This document shows positions 22,826 through 35,345 of a stretch of 64,000 nt of DNA, piece by piece. Where the stretch lies: assembly GCF_024679095.1 (NCBI RefSeq), contig NC_066517.1, forward strand, positions 171,256 through 235,255, written 5' to 3'. Under the pieces are notes generated by a model. It was not told the DNA's origin and did no database searches. It saw only the letters and a list, made by a program, of their open reading frames with translations. This stretch comes from Eriocheir sinensis. Taxonomy: Eukaryota > Arthropoda > Malacostraca > Decapoda > Varunidae. Made by a program: the position numbers and the translations under genes. The stretch's first letter is position 1; every line of letters begins with the position of its first letter.

Positions 22826-23045
22826 TTTCTTTTTTTTTCCGTCTTGGCCTGAGGCGCCAGTAGGCCTTCATAGTAGGTCCTGATGGTCGGCCCCAGCCCG
22901 TTGTGGTGCAGGCAAGTGTTTATAGTGGCGCCATCTTTACTATTCAGCATTTTCCATTTTAGACCCCTAGTTGCATAATGTAAATTGTTGGGGTTGTGTT
23001 GGAGGGTCATGCGACGGCGACCTAGCACAGTTTTTGTGCTATTAA
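22826..23045 (-). mobile_element. SINE/LINE 3'-module fragment
   Basis: The segment near 22880-22940 (GCCCGTTGTGGTGCAGGCAA, then TTTATAGTGGCGCCA) matches the 3' module of the SINE at 58509-58795 (GCCCGTCATGGCGCAGGCAA, then TTTATAGTGGCGCTA). Here the tRNA head is absent. It may be a truncated SINE or the LINE that shares its tail. Confidence 0.55.
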
Positions 23046-23539
23046 AACTTGATAAGAAAAATGACTTTTTTCTTAAATTTTTTTTTTGTTGATTATTGTT
23101 TTACTTTTGTGAGTACATTTTTTTGTGATAAACTTTGGCAGTGCCAAGTGAAGGCACGGCTCAGTGTGTCACCTTGGCCAGGGTGAGTTGTCACGGGGAA
23201 GTCACAAGTGGACAACCCTGACTGATGACTCAGCCCAGGCAAGTTAAGGCAGCCAGCACAGAGCAACAGAGGAGGGACTGCAATCACCATGGGGTCAAAT
23301 TTGTATCCTAATAATGAGACAGTAGACTCAGTCGTGTTCTTGTGCTTTCAAAAAGCAATTATGTTCATTAAAATTCTTAATTACGTTTATTGTAGTTATC
23401 AACAACAAGACATATTCTTTCCAGGCAAGTTGGTGGTCAGGGCCACACACCCACACCCTCCTGGTGCCTCTGCTGCCGCGCCGGTGAGTACTCCACCCGG
23501 TCTTGTTCTGTACCTTTGTTGTGCTCGTGTGTAAGGAAA
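23046..23539. other. Stretch without recognised gene
   Basis: Mixed composition with T-runs near 23060-23125. No recognised coding sequence. Confidence 0.4.
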
Positions 23540-23661
23540 TTTGCAAGACACCCGAAATTGACCTCTCTTTTGGCCACTCTTTACTTTTATCTGTTGTGGG
23601 AGCGGTGAGTAGCGGGCTTTTTGTTGCCCTTGAGCCGTCATCTTGTAAAAAAAAAAAAAAA
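23540..23661 (+). mobile_element. LINE 3'-end fragment (dead on arrival)
   Basis: GACCTCTCTTTTGGCC, GAGTAGCGGGCTTTTTGTTG, CCCTTGAGCCGTC and a poly-A of about 15 reproduce the 3' UTR of the LINE at 38702-40178. No RT sequence precedes it. Confidence 0.8.
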
Positions 23662-23690
23662 TACATGAGTGACACAAGGTTATGCTGATG

Positions 23691-24490
23691 CTTAACAAGG
23701 AGTTAAAATGTAGGCCAAGACATGGGTTTGCTTAACAAGGATCTAAAATGTAGGCCAAGACATGGGTTTGCTTAACAAGGAGCTAAAATGTAGGCCAAGA
23801 CGTGGGTTTGCTTAACAAGGATCTAAAATGTAGGCCAAGACATGGGTTTGCTTAACAAGGAGCTAAAATGTAGGCCAAGACGTGGGTTTGCTTACAAAAA
23901 ATGTGCCATGATGTGGGTTTGCTTACAAGGATCTAAAATGTAGGCCAAGACGTGGGTTTGCTTAACAAGGAGCTAAAATGTAGGCCATGATGTGGGTTTG
24001 CTTAACAAGGATCTAAAATGTAGGCCAAGACATGGGTTTGCTTAACAAGGATCTAAAATGTAGGCCATGATGTGGGTTTGCTTAACAAGGAGCTAAAATG
24101 TAGGCCAAGACATGGGTTTGCTTAACAAGGATCTAAAATATAGACCAAGACGTGGGTTTGCTTATCAAGGAGCTAAAATGTAGGCCAAGACGTGGGTTTG
24201 CTTATCAAGGAGCTAAAATGTAGGCCAAGACGTGGGTTTGCTTAACAAGGAGCTAAAATGTAGGCCAAGACGTGGGTTTGCTTAACAAGGAGCTAAAATG
24301 TAGGCCAAGACGTGGGTTTGCTTAACAAGGATCTAAAATGTAGGCCATGACGTGGGTTTGCTTAACAAGGATCTAAAATGTAGGCCAAGACGTGGGTTTG
24401 CTTAACAAGGATCTAAAATGTAGGCCATGACATGGGTTTGCTTAACAAGGATCTAAAATGTAGGCCATGACATGGGTTTGCTTAACAAGG
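23691..24490. repeat. 40-bp minisatellite, 20 units
   Basis: The unit CTTAACAAGGATCTAAAATG + TAGGCCAAGACATGGGTTTG repeats about 20 times. Recurrent variants are GGAT/GGAG, CCAAGA/CCATGA and CAT/CGT. One unit at 23891 is shortened to 31 bp and the next to 39 bp. Confidence 0.98.
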
Positions 24491-24769
24491 AGCAAGTTTC
24501 GCGCTTGCTTTGTTCCGAGGGTTTAGCGCTAAACTCGAGGATTGCAAAACTCTGTGTCTTGAAAACACTGGAAAGCACTTATTTGTTCTTACCTGTAAGG
24601 CTGACCTGTTTTTCCGCCTTTCCTCCCTTTTTATCTCAAAATATGTACCTTGGAAAAAGAAAGAAAATGGGAAGAGAGAACGAGTCGTTTTGAAGCCGCA
24701 GTTGAAGACGGCTGCCTTATGACTGGCTGACAGTTCTGAAAACACTCTTGTGATTCGCTGTGAGTCCGA
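24491..24769. other. Stretch without recognised gene
   Basis: Contains short ambiguous frames on both strands. Nothing recognised. Confidence 0.35.
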
Positions 24770-24797
24770 TGACGTCATCTCTGGCGCTCACCCAATC
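24770..24797. promoter_or_regulatory. CRE palindrome followed by CCAAT box
   Basis: A perfect TGACGTCA at 24770-24777 and CCAAT at 24792-24796 are 14 bases apart, a common proximal-promoter arrangement. No transcription unit could be attached. Confidence 0.25.
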
Positions 24798-24811
24798 AGC
24801 GGGATCACTGC

Positions 24812-25030
24812 CTTAAGGCGGTGTCACACTGGCCGTTTTCCTCCAACCATTGGGGTTACAGGCAACGCCCATGCGCCCAACCAGGAGCGAATTGTAGGTT
24901 GTCCGTAACCTGGTGTCACACTGGGCCTTTTTCTCCCACCGCGTTGGAGGCAGCTAGGGCAACCGTTAACTCCAACTTTTCCAGGTGTGCGTCACACACG
25001 GCCAAGGTCGGTTGCCCGTATCCACATCCA
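24812..25030. mobile_element. Harbinger-like MITE end (partial)
   Basis: TTAAGGCGGTGTCACACTGG at 24813 resembles the terminus of the Harbinger element at 26954, including a TTA in front. A second, direct GGTGTCACACTGGGCC at 24911 suggests a nested or duplicated end. The opposite end is not found before the (AT)n at 25048. Confidence 0.35.
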
Positions 25031-25044
25031 TAACGTAAACAAAG

Positions 25045-25144
<100 letters not shown>

Positions 25145-25189
25145 TGCAGTGACTAAGCCTGATGAGCGAGCCCTCCTATAACTCACTCT

Positions 25190-26064
<875 letters not shown>

Positions 26065-26185
26065 CTTTTTTGTATATTACAGGTATCATCAGATAACATA
26101 TATATCAATGTAAGACTTGAGCTAAAAGTTTACTAAACTATATACAAATCAATATCAAAATAGCGTGAGCGTGGCATCAGTAGAA

Positions 26186-26360
26186 TCCTAGTTGATATTT
26201 GTCATTATTAAGTAAGAATTTCTTTAGTCTTTTTCTGAACACTTGTATAGTATTTGATTGTGTTACATGGTGTGGGAGAGCGTTCCATAGCCTGGGGTCT
26301 ACACTAGGAACAGACGTGTCCCTCATGCAGGGTGTTGGTACGGGGAACTTGTAGGGTGTC
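26186..26360 (-). pseudogene. LINE reverse-transcriptase C-terminal fragment
   Basis: The minus strand encodes VDPRLWNALPHHV, then VFRKRLKKFLL, and ends at a stop at about 26188. This is the conserved C-terminus of many LINE RTs. It cannot belong to the fragment at 25736-25957, because the order along the minus strand would be reversed. Confidence 0.75.
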
Positions 26361-26564
26361 CTGCTGTGTACCTACTCTATGTCACCTCAGTTGTGAAAGG
26401 CAAGTGCAGGAACCACTCTGGAGACATCTGACATTTTATCTTATACGTATACAGTTACAGCAACATCAAAAATTATCTTCTTGTCCATTTTCAGAAAGTT
26501 CAATTGTGTTATAAAGGGGGTGGCGTGGTCACGCCTCCTCGCCCCCCAATACATATCTCTGCCG

Positions 26565-26767
<203 letters not shown>

Positions 26768-26953
26768 GAGGAGCTGCAGCAGACTTGGTAAGCGCCATCT
26801 CGGACTGTATGAGTTTTCAAAATCATAATATTCCTCAGTTTTCTGCCTTTTATAAAGTCAGAAGGATATTTGGTTTAGGGAAGTCAGCTTAGAGCACTCT
26901 TTATGAATGGCTTTCCGCGTCACAGCTGGTTTGCCTCGCACTATCGTAATTTA

Positions 26954-27701
26954 AGGCGGCTTTACACCTGGCAATTCCTAGTCGGCAATACAGGCGCGGC
27001 TGGATTTTTGGTCTGGGTCTGGGTCTGGGAGCCCTTCTCGCGGCAAGGTTTCTGCAGCTGAGCGTGTCCGTCGTGTATTGCCGACTGGCGGCTGGGTACA
27101 ACATGTCGGCGCCAATAAAACAAGAAATGACAGATACAGACAACAAGATTTGGAGCCAGGAGGCCGAGGTGGCATTACTAGAAGAAGTGAAGCAGCATAG
27201 ATACTTGTGGGAGCCACAAAATAAGCTGTATGAGAAACTGAGTCTACGCAAAACAACTTTTGAGAGAGTAGCAGCAACATCCGAGAAATGTTTGTCTCTT
27301 TGCGAGATATCGAAGGAGGTAAGGAACGATTATTTTCGTGTATCATATAATCACAGTACTATGTAATGCCTGAGATGGCATGTTCCTCCCTTCTCCTTTG
27401 TTGTTAAATGCAACACTGAACAATCAATCAATCAATACTACTGAAGGTAAAACTCGTTTACTTAAAGTATATCTACAATATTAGGCTAATGGACCAAACT
27501 CATTGTGGTTTTAAGATATGGTAGTAGCCTTTTGGGGTGTCTGGGATGAATTCATGCCCTTGCATTTACTAGCAGTTTACGTCTTGATGGCGGCTCCTCC
27601 CACGTGTGAACGTACTTGGTCCCGAGAGCACACAGCCGGTCTAGCCGCTAGATCGTCGCGGCTGTATTGCCGACAAGGAATTGCCAGGTGTAAAGCCGCT
27701 T
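26954..27701 (+). mobile_element. Non-autonomous PIF/Harbinger element with captured exon
   Basis: Inverted ends of about 45 bp match closely: left RGGCGGCTTTACACCTGGCA and onward from 26954, and the reverse of 27651-27701. Both include CAATTCCTAGTCGGCAATAC with one mismatch. TTA lies outside the left end and TCA outside the right, close to the TWA duplication of Harbinger. The element is about 750 bp and lacks a DDE transposase but contains a Myb/SANT-like exon. Confidence 0.8.
27103..27318 (+). pseudogene. Myb/SANT- or MADF-like first exon of a Harbinger ORF
   Basis: An ATG at 27103 opens a 72-codon frame ending at a consensus splice donor GAG|GTAAGG (27319). Residues IWSQEAEVALLEEVKQHRYL, followed by W and a YEKLSLRKTTFERVAA helix, show the Trp/Leu spacing and helix pattern of the Myb/SANT-like or MADF DNA-binding proteins. 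PIF/Harbinger elements encode these beside the transposase to load it onto DNA. The later exons are absent, so it is probably a deletion derivative. A domesticated exon is the less likely alternative. Confidence 0.6.
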
Positions 27702-27705
27702 TCAC

Positions 27706-28490
27706 GGGCAAAATTGAGCCTCGGGCAAAATTGAGCCCGGGCATCAACATGCCTCTGTTATCTTAGCTCAAGCTCGTGTATATGGGGTTCTTTTCGACTG
27801 ATATGACGTCTAGAGCTAGCATGATCATCATTCTTTATTATGATGACAAAGACCATGTCAAAATTTGCCCCATTAAATAAGAAATTACATAAAGTTCGGC
27901 AGCTTTTCCTCGTCGCCAAGCCATCCTCCAGCAGCGCTCCGACACCCATGATCGCACATTCATTTTTCTCAGAAAATAGGATACCAATCACATTTGCATC
28001 AACGTATTTCCAAAGGTGAATACTTAGGCCATGTTCACACCAAGTTGTGACACCTGAGATTCATTAATAACGACAGGGGAAGGAAAAATATAGGCCCCTG
28101 TCAATGGCATAATTGAGCCTCGGGCAGAATTGAGCCGGGGCATCTATATGCCTCGGATTTCTTCGCTATTATATGTTGTAAGATCGTTCTGTTGACATGT
28201 ATGGGTAAATTAACGCTTTCTGTATCTACATATAGAAGAAAAAAGCAAAATTCGCCCTAGTAAATCAGAAATTACATAAAGTTCGGCAGCTTTTCCTCGT
28301 CGCCAAGCCATCCTTCAGCAGCACTCCGACACCCATGATCGCACATTCATTTTTCACAAAAAATAGGATACCAATCACATTTGCATGAACATATTTCCAC
28401 AGGTGAAGACTTAGGCCATGTTCACACCAAGTTGCGACACCTGAGACTCATTAATAATGACAGGGGAAGGAAAAATGTAGGGCCTTCCTT
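27706..28490. repeat. Imperfect tandem duplication, period ~387 bp
   Basis: Both copies begin with AATTGAGCCTCGGGCA (27711 and 28112) and share AAAGTTCGGCAGCTTTTCCT (27891 and 28278), ACACCCATGATCGCACATTC, and an end GGGGAAGGAAAAAT (about 28075 and 28463). Point differences and indels are scattered. No gene is recognised in either copy. Confidence 0.85.
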
Positions 28491-28930
<440 letters not shown>

Positions 28931-29749
28931 TGAGAAGGTTTTAAGGAGCGATGTTATGTTAGGCAACACTTGATAGGGCAACTAACCTAACATGGATAAA
29001 CCACGAATCTGTTAATAAAGACTCACCAATGCTTTTCAAAACATTAAATCATGATAAAGTACTTACATTAGCTGTGCCCAGGAAATATGATCAACCTGAG
29101 AGTCAATATATGAGAAAATCATGATAGGGACACCAAGAAATTTACCAAATATTACTTATCAAAGAGCTAAAACAGGCTGCCCTACAGAAGTTGGTAAGTT
29201 AAGCTTGAAAAAGATGATTCTCTCTCTCTCTCTCTCTCTCTCTAATGAGGAGTGTAGAAACAATTCAACAACATATTGTTTCAGGACTGCAGATTGCGGG
29301 TGGTGCTGTGAAACGTAATTCAAGATGATGCAACCTTAAATTATGATATATAGTGTGCATGAGAAGGATGGGGTTATTTCATGCAGTAGATGATAAACAA
29401 AATGTTTATTTGAAATCCATTTCTGACGTTGCAAAGACAATGGAACTTTTCTAGTCTTTCATCTACATTCTACACAATGTGAGATAGACATAATGTGCAC
29501 ATTTGCAACTACCACAGTATTATAGATATGAAATCTATACTTGCATCACCAAATTATATCCATATCTGCATCACCAAACAGTATTATGGAAACAAATATG
29601 TAGACTTGCATTTACTCTTTTGTACATACCTTACAAACAGCCAGAGGGTGTGAGGGTGTGATGTCTAGTCTGAGCCTACCCCTCTATGGAATTAAGACAA
29701 ATATACTGAATGCATTAAGTAATGTTTTTGATACAGGAATAAAAGGAAT
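28931..29749. other. Stretch without recognised gene
   Basis: AT-rich with (CT)n at about 29218-29243. No recognised coding sequence. Confidence 0.4.
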
Positions 29750-29945
29750 AATGGTATTATTCCTGTATTCCAAGACACTTGGAAAGTATCAAATAACAAT
29801 TAATAAATAGAAGGCAAAGCCAACCATGCATAAGGGACTTTTAAGACCAATAGCACTAACAGATACAGCATATAAGCTATAACTGGGAACAGTAAGAAAT
29901 GAAATACAAAATCATCTTTAGAAAATAGCAAGCATAGGACCAGGG
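29750..29945 (+). pseudogene. Decayed reverse-transcriptase fragment
   Basis: Over about 60 codons the plus strand reads KAKPTMHKGLLRPIALTDTA, then YKL, a stop, LGTVRNEIQNHL, and a second stop. The block RPIALTDTAYK resembles the RPIxL motif of LINE reverse transcriptases. Everything downstream is lost. It is too short and decayed to place in a clade. Confidence 0.45.
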
Positions 29946-30372
29946 TCCAGATAGAACGCCTGCACTGAAAATAGGAAACCAGCAAATAATTCATTTAAAT
30001 GAAACTATTGTGGTCAGAAAGCCGCTCATTCAAGAGGAAGGAAAAGAAGTCGAAAATAAGATAAATGGAAGCGAGTACTGGCGAAGAAGAAACGCAACAG
30101 AGGCGATGGCTACAGAAGTGGAACTACCACCAGGTTAACATAAAACTATTATTTTTTTTATTTAATGTAATAAACTTATGAACTAAAATGAGTAAATGAA
30201 GGAAATCAAAACATTGTTCTGGGATGTGTGTAAAAGAATAAGGTAGCCTAGCCCGTAGTCTGCATAGTCCATAGCCTAGGAAATAGCCTAGTTTGCACAT
30301 CTATGGACATTGCTCTTTTTCTCGCATTCTGTTTCTGTAGAGTGAGGACTTAATTTTAGCTGAGATAATATT

Positions 30373-30447
<75 letters not shown>

Positions 30448-30518
30448 CTCCTTTAGGCTACTCACGTTAGACCATTAATTAGCAATACCAACGATAATAA
30501 CAATATTAGTTGTTTCAA

Positions 30519-30559
<41 letters not shown>

Positions 30560-31011
30560 ATTATGATCATAATAATATTTTTTTCCAATGGAGGAACCGT
30601 TAGCTGCATGATGTTCCCTTCTTTATTAACCGCTCCGTTTTTTTAATCACAACATGAGAATGACCATTGCCAGTGGTAGTAGGTTAATGGACTGGGGCGA
30701 GGTGTGTCACATTCTGCCACACAGACGAGCCTCCACAAAAATAAATAAACAAATAAATAATGCCCGCTGAAACCAATTAAGAATTCTAAAGGTTGAGGGA
30801 AGCTGTGCCTTTTCTGATGTACGATGTTCCCACACCAATACAAGTAATGTATAGTATTTAGAGGGAACAAAAGAAGAAAAAAAAAGTGTTGTGATACCAT
30901 GTGCATTATTTTTCTTGGCGTAGACAGCACACAGAAATTAAATGTCCATATTTTTGGTTCAAATAACTGCAACTTTAATGATGAGTAAGGAATGGGGACA
31001 GCATTGTTATC

Positions 31012-31014
<3 letters not shown>
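29946..31014. other. Spacer with microsatellites
   Basis: Contains (GA)n at 30374-30445 and (CTA)n at 30521-30559. The rest is AT-rich with no recognised gene. A 109-codon minus frame at 30643-30972 is hydrophobic but matches nothing known to me. Confidence 0.5.
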
Positions 31015-31064
<50 letters not shown>

Positions 31065-32792
31065 ATTGACTGACCGACAGAGACTAATATTGACTGACTA
31101 ACTTTGAATGACTGACTGACTGAGTCTGACCGACTGACTGACAGATTGACTGACTTTGACTGATTGACTAACTTTGACTGACTGACTGACTGACTGATGA
31201 CTTTGATAGACTGAATGACTTTAACTGGTCGACTGATGACTTTGAAAGACTGATTGACTGACTGACTTTGATTAACTGACTGACTGACTGGCTGACTGAC
31301 TGACTGACTGACTTTGAATGACTGACTGACTTTGACTGACTGACTGACTGACTGATTGACTTTGACTGACTTTGATTGATTGACTGACTGTCTTTGACTG
31401 ACTGAGTGACTGACTGACCTCGACTGACTGACTGACTTTGAGTGACTGACTTTAACTGATTGACTGACTGACTTCGACGGACTGACTGACTGAATCCGAC
31501 TGACTGACTGACTGACTGATTGATTGACTGGCTGAATCCGACTGACTGACTGAATGACTGACTTTGACTGATTGACTGACTTTGACTGATTGACTTTGAC
31601 TGACTGATGACTTTGATATACTGACTGACTGACTTTAACTGGCTGACTGATGACTTTGATAGACTGATTGACTGACTAACTTTGACTGACTCACTGACTG
31701 ACTGACTGACATTGACTGGCTGACTGATTTTGACTATCTGACTGGCTTTGGATGACTGACTGACTTTAACTGACTGACTGGCTGACTTTGACTGACTTAC
31801 TGATTAACTGTGACTGACTGACTGACTTAAACTGACTGACTGACTTTGACTGACTGACTTTAACTGACTCACTGATTGACTTTGACTGACTGACTTTAAT
31901 GACTGATTGACTGACTGACTTTGAGTGACTGATTGAAACCGACTAACTGACTGACTGAATAACAGACTGACTTCGACTGACTGACTACCTTTGAGTGACT
32001 GACTTTAACTTACTGATTGACTGACTGACTTCAACTGACTGAATCTGACTGACTGACTGACTGACTGACTGATTGACTGACTGAATCCGACTGACTGACT
32101 GACTGGCTGATTGACTTTGACTGACTGATTGACTTTGATTAACTGACTGACTTTGACTGACTGACTGACTGACTGACTGACTGACTTTGATGGACTGACT
32201 TACTGATTGACTTTGACTCACTGTGATTGACTGACTGACTTTAACTAACTGACTGATTTTAACTGACTGATTGACTGACTGACTGACTAACTGACTGACT
32301 TTGACTGAGTGACTTTAACTGATTGACTGACTAACTTCGACTAACTGACTGACTGATTGAATCCAACTGACTGAATCCGACTGACTAACTGAGACTGACT
32401 TCGACTTACTAACTGACTATAACTGACTAACTGACTCACTTTGAAACTTTGAATGAGTAACTGACCTACTGACTTTGATTTACTGAATGACTGACTGACT
32501 TTGGCTGACTGGCTCTGACTGACTGACTGACTTTCACTGACTGATTGACTTTGACTGACTCTAACAGATTGAATGAATGAATAGCTTTGACTGAGTGACT
32601 GACTTTGATTGACTGACTAATTTTTACTGAACGATTGACTTTGACTGATTTGACTGACCTTGAATGATTGACTGATTGACTGAGAGATTATGACTGACAT
32701 ACTATGGCTGACAAACTTTGACTGACAAACTTTAACGACTGACTGACTGACTTTGAATGAATTTGACTGCCTTTGACTGACTGCCTTTGACT

Positions 32793-32865
<73 letters not shown>
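31015..32865. repeat. 1.7-kb degenerate (GACT)n array bordered by (GA)n
   Basis: (GA)n at 31015-31061 is followed by about 1.73 kb of GACTGACTGACTTTGACTGA-type sequence to about 32792, then (GA)n again to 32865. TTTGACTGACTGAC and TGATTGAC are recurrent variants, giving irregular higher-order blocks. Ser-Gln-rich frames across it are artefacts. Confidence 0.97.
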
Positions 32866-32868
<3 letters not shown>

Positions 32869-33080
32869 GCCTACAACAGTAATTATATATACACTTGTAT
32901 TTGCCTTTCATAAATCGACGTGTCCACATCAGCATACAAAGCCTTGCAGGCACACGTATACATACCTCTTGGCAGAGCATATCACGAGATATATGCAAGC
33001 ACATGCATATAAGCATGCATGCATATACATGCATATAAGAATTCACATACACGCTCACAATTGAAGCCAACAAGCCAACA
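32866..33080. other. Spacer
   Basis: Includes a CATGCATATA-rich stretch at about 32995-33045. No gene is recognised. Confidence 0.4.
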
Positions 33081-33330
33081 ATTTCCAAGGGTAGTTTTTT
33101 TCCCTTCCCTTCCCTACCCATCTCTCCCTCTGTCTTCCCTTCTTTTCCTTCCCCTGTAAGCCTCCCTGCCCTTCCCTTCCCTAGCCTACCCTCCTCTTCC
33201 CTTCACTAACCTTCCTTCTGCTTCCTCTCCTTACCATTCCCTTCCTTTCCCTTCCTACCCTTCTCTTGCCTTTCTCACTCTTTTCTCACCACACATTCCT
33301 TTCTCTTCCCTTCCCTTACTTAACTCTTAC
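33081..33330. repeat. CCTTC-rich block, copy of 34573-34735
   Basis: From ATTTCCAAGGGTA onward this block follows the order of CCCTTC words, TACCCATCTCTCC, TACCCTCCTCTTCCCTTCAC and TTCCTTC seen at 34573-34735. It is therefore a dispersed duplicate and more than independent microsatellite growth. Confidence 0.8.
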
Positions 33331-33364
33331 CTAAAAACGACACAGTATTTGCCGTTCTCATGCC

Positions 33365-33625
33365 ATGGTGTCAAGACCTCGTGCCTCTATAAATAACTCG
33401 TTTCTGTGCAAGAGACATCCCACAAAATGGGGTTTTAAGATTATGAGGTCTTCTGTTAGGAAAATTCCGAGTAACATCGAAATCCACAATCATCCTATTA
33501 TGAAATTAAGGCATTGTACACAAATTTACCTGTCTGCAACTGTGCAACATCTGGTGACGCTAATAGTTTGTAACCTCGGTGAGCAAAACAACCGTTGTGT
33601 GATATCATTCTTAGATTGGGATAAT
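33365..33625 (+). pseudogene. piggyBac-like transposase fragment (tentative)
   Basis: The plus frame encodes SFLCKRHPTKWGFKIM, which resembles the conserved KPxKWGFK block of piggyBac/PGBD transposases. About 60 residues later comes SFLDWDNL, loosely like the catalytic YFDNFFT-type block. The frame is short and otherwise unrecognisable, and TTAA ends could not be assigned. Confidence 0.4.
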
Positions 33626-34142
33626 CTCTGACATTATAGACTACACCAAGAAAGATTGTGGAGATCAGTTATGAATGCCCCGCCCGTGCAGCAGATCCAC
33701 ACAATTCAGGAAATGCGTCGTAGGAATGTGGAGCCCCCTTATACGGAGCAATATGTATGCGTGAAATATCTATCAGTGTTTGTTGTAAATGCCACGCACA
33801 CACGAGGGAATAGGAAATGCGTCGTATGAAAGCAGTGCTCCCTTTCTCGGAGAATACGTGGAACATCTATCACTCCTTGGTCGCGTGAAGACAAGCTTTA
33901 TCACCGGAAGGCGATTGCGATATCACTGGAGCTAAATTGCCTTACCATCCCCCTAACCCTTGGACGCTTACCATTTTGGCCTTAATGTCCTTAGTGGTGA
34001 AGGGTCACTATTCTGCAGCGCTGGGTTACTGTTTGAGCGAGGATGGGGAACTGGCGGGGGAATATGGCCCGTATTCTTAAACGCCACAATGCTCAAGGCA
34101 CACGTATACGGCAAGGCTTTCGAAGGAGGTACGGGGATATCC
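33626..34142. other. Stretch without recognised gene
   Basis: GGAAATGCGTCGTA occurs twice (33712 and 33812). GGCCCGTATTCTTAAA near 34068 resembles MITE termini. Nothing else is recognised. Confidence 0.35.
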
Positions 34143-34585
34143 AGGGGTAGTTTTATGACCCTGGTGGTAGTCTGACCCTTCATCTGTACCGTGAACCTGA
34201 AAAAACACTCATTAGAATCCGACATTTCCAGGGGTGGTTTTATGACCCTTGTGGTAGTCTGACCCTTCATCTGTACCGTGAACCTGAAAAAACACTCATT
34301 AGAACCCAACATTTCCAGGGGTGGTTTTATGACCCTTGTGGTAGTCTGACCCTTCATCTGTACCGTGAACCTGAAAAAACACTCATTAGAACCCAATATT
34401 TCCAAGGGGTGGTTTTATGACCCTTGTGGTAGTCTGACCCTTCATCTGTACCATGAACCTGAAAAAACACTCATTAGAACCCAATATTTCCAGGGGTGGT
34501 TTTATGACCCTTGTGGTAGTCTGACCCTTCATCTGTACCATGAACCTGAAAAAACACTCATTAGAACCCGACATTTCCAAGGGTA
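34143..34585. repeat. 87-bp minisatellite, about 5 units
   Basis: Units start near 34141, 34228, 34315, 34402 and 34490. Each holds GTGGTTTTATGACCCTTGTG, GTAGTCTGACCCTTCATCTG and GAAAAAACACTCATTAGAAC. One extra A near 34405 changes phase. The minus frame is open because 87 is a multiple of 3. Confidence 0.97.
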
Positions 34586-35272
34586 TTTTTTTCCCTTTCC
34601 TTCCTTACCCATCTCTCCTTTTGCCTTCCCTTCCTTTCCCTCCCCTAAGCCATCCCTCCCTTCCCTTCCCTAACTTACCCTCCTCTTCCCTTCACTAGAC
34701 TTCCTTCCTCTTCCTTCCCTTCCCTTCCCTTCCTTACCCTTTCTTCCCTTCCTCACCCTTTTCTTTCCAAACAATCCTTCCTCTTCCCTTCCCTACCCCA
34801 CCCTTCCCTTCCCTACCCTTCCTTACCATTCCCTTCCCTTCCTTGCCCTTCCCTTCCTTACCCTTCCCTTCCCTTCCCTTCCTTACCCTTCTCTTCCCTT
34901 CCTCACCCTTTTCTTTCCAAACATTCCTTCCTCTTCCCTTCCCAACCCCTCCCTTTCCCTCCTTACCCTTCCCTTCCCTTCCCTTCCTTACCCTTCCCTT
35001 CCCTTCCCTTCCCTTCCCTTTCCTACCCTTCCCTTCCCTTCCTTACCCTTCCTTTCCCTTCCCTTCCCTTCCCTACCCTACCCTTCCCTTCCCTTCCCTT
35101 CCCTTCCCTATCCTTCTCTTCCCTTCCTCACCCTTTTCTTTCCAAACATTCCTTCCTCTTCCCTTCCCTACCCCTCCCTTTCCCTCCTTACCCTTCCCTT
35201 CCCTTCCCATCCCTTCCTTGCCCTTCCCTTCCTTACCCTTCCCTTCCCTTCCCTTCCTTGCCCTTCCTTAGG
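34586..35272. repeat. (CCTTC)n-rich tract with longer internal duplications
   Basis: About 690 bp of CCCTTC/CCTTA words. A longer block, ACCCTTTTCTTTCCAAACAW plus TCCTTCCTCTTCCCTTCCC, recurs near 34757, 34907 and 35129. Confidence 0.95.
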
Positions 35273-35345
35273 GTTTGGGTTTTCCCGTCTTTCTTTCTCT
35301 CTGATTTATCCTCCTCCGCCTCCGTCTCCTCCTCCTGCTTCCCCC
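35273..35345. other. Pyrimidine-rich junction
   Basis: CT-rich sequence joining the CCTTC tract to the LINE. Confidence 0.4.

Noticed and set aside
23691..24490. CRISPR-like array
   Set aside because: Units are contiguous with no unique spacers; composition and context are those of an animal minisatellite.
31985..32221. Ser-Gln repeat protein on the minus strand
   Set aside because: Product of (GACT)n reading only.
33968..34580. Minus-strand 29-residue repeat protein across the 87-bp minisatellite
   Set aside because: Phase changes near 34405 and no unique flanking coding sequence.
34586..35272. Telomeric or subtelomeric repeat
   Set aside because: CCTTC words are irregular and do not match the arthropod TTAGG telomere motif.
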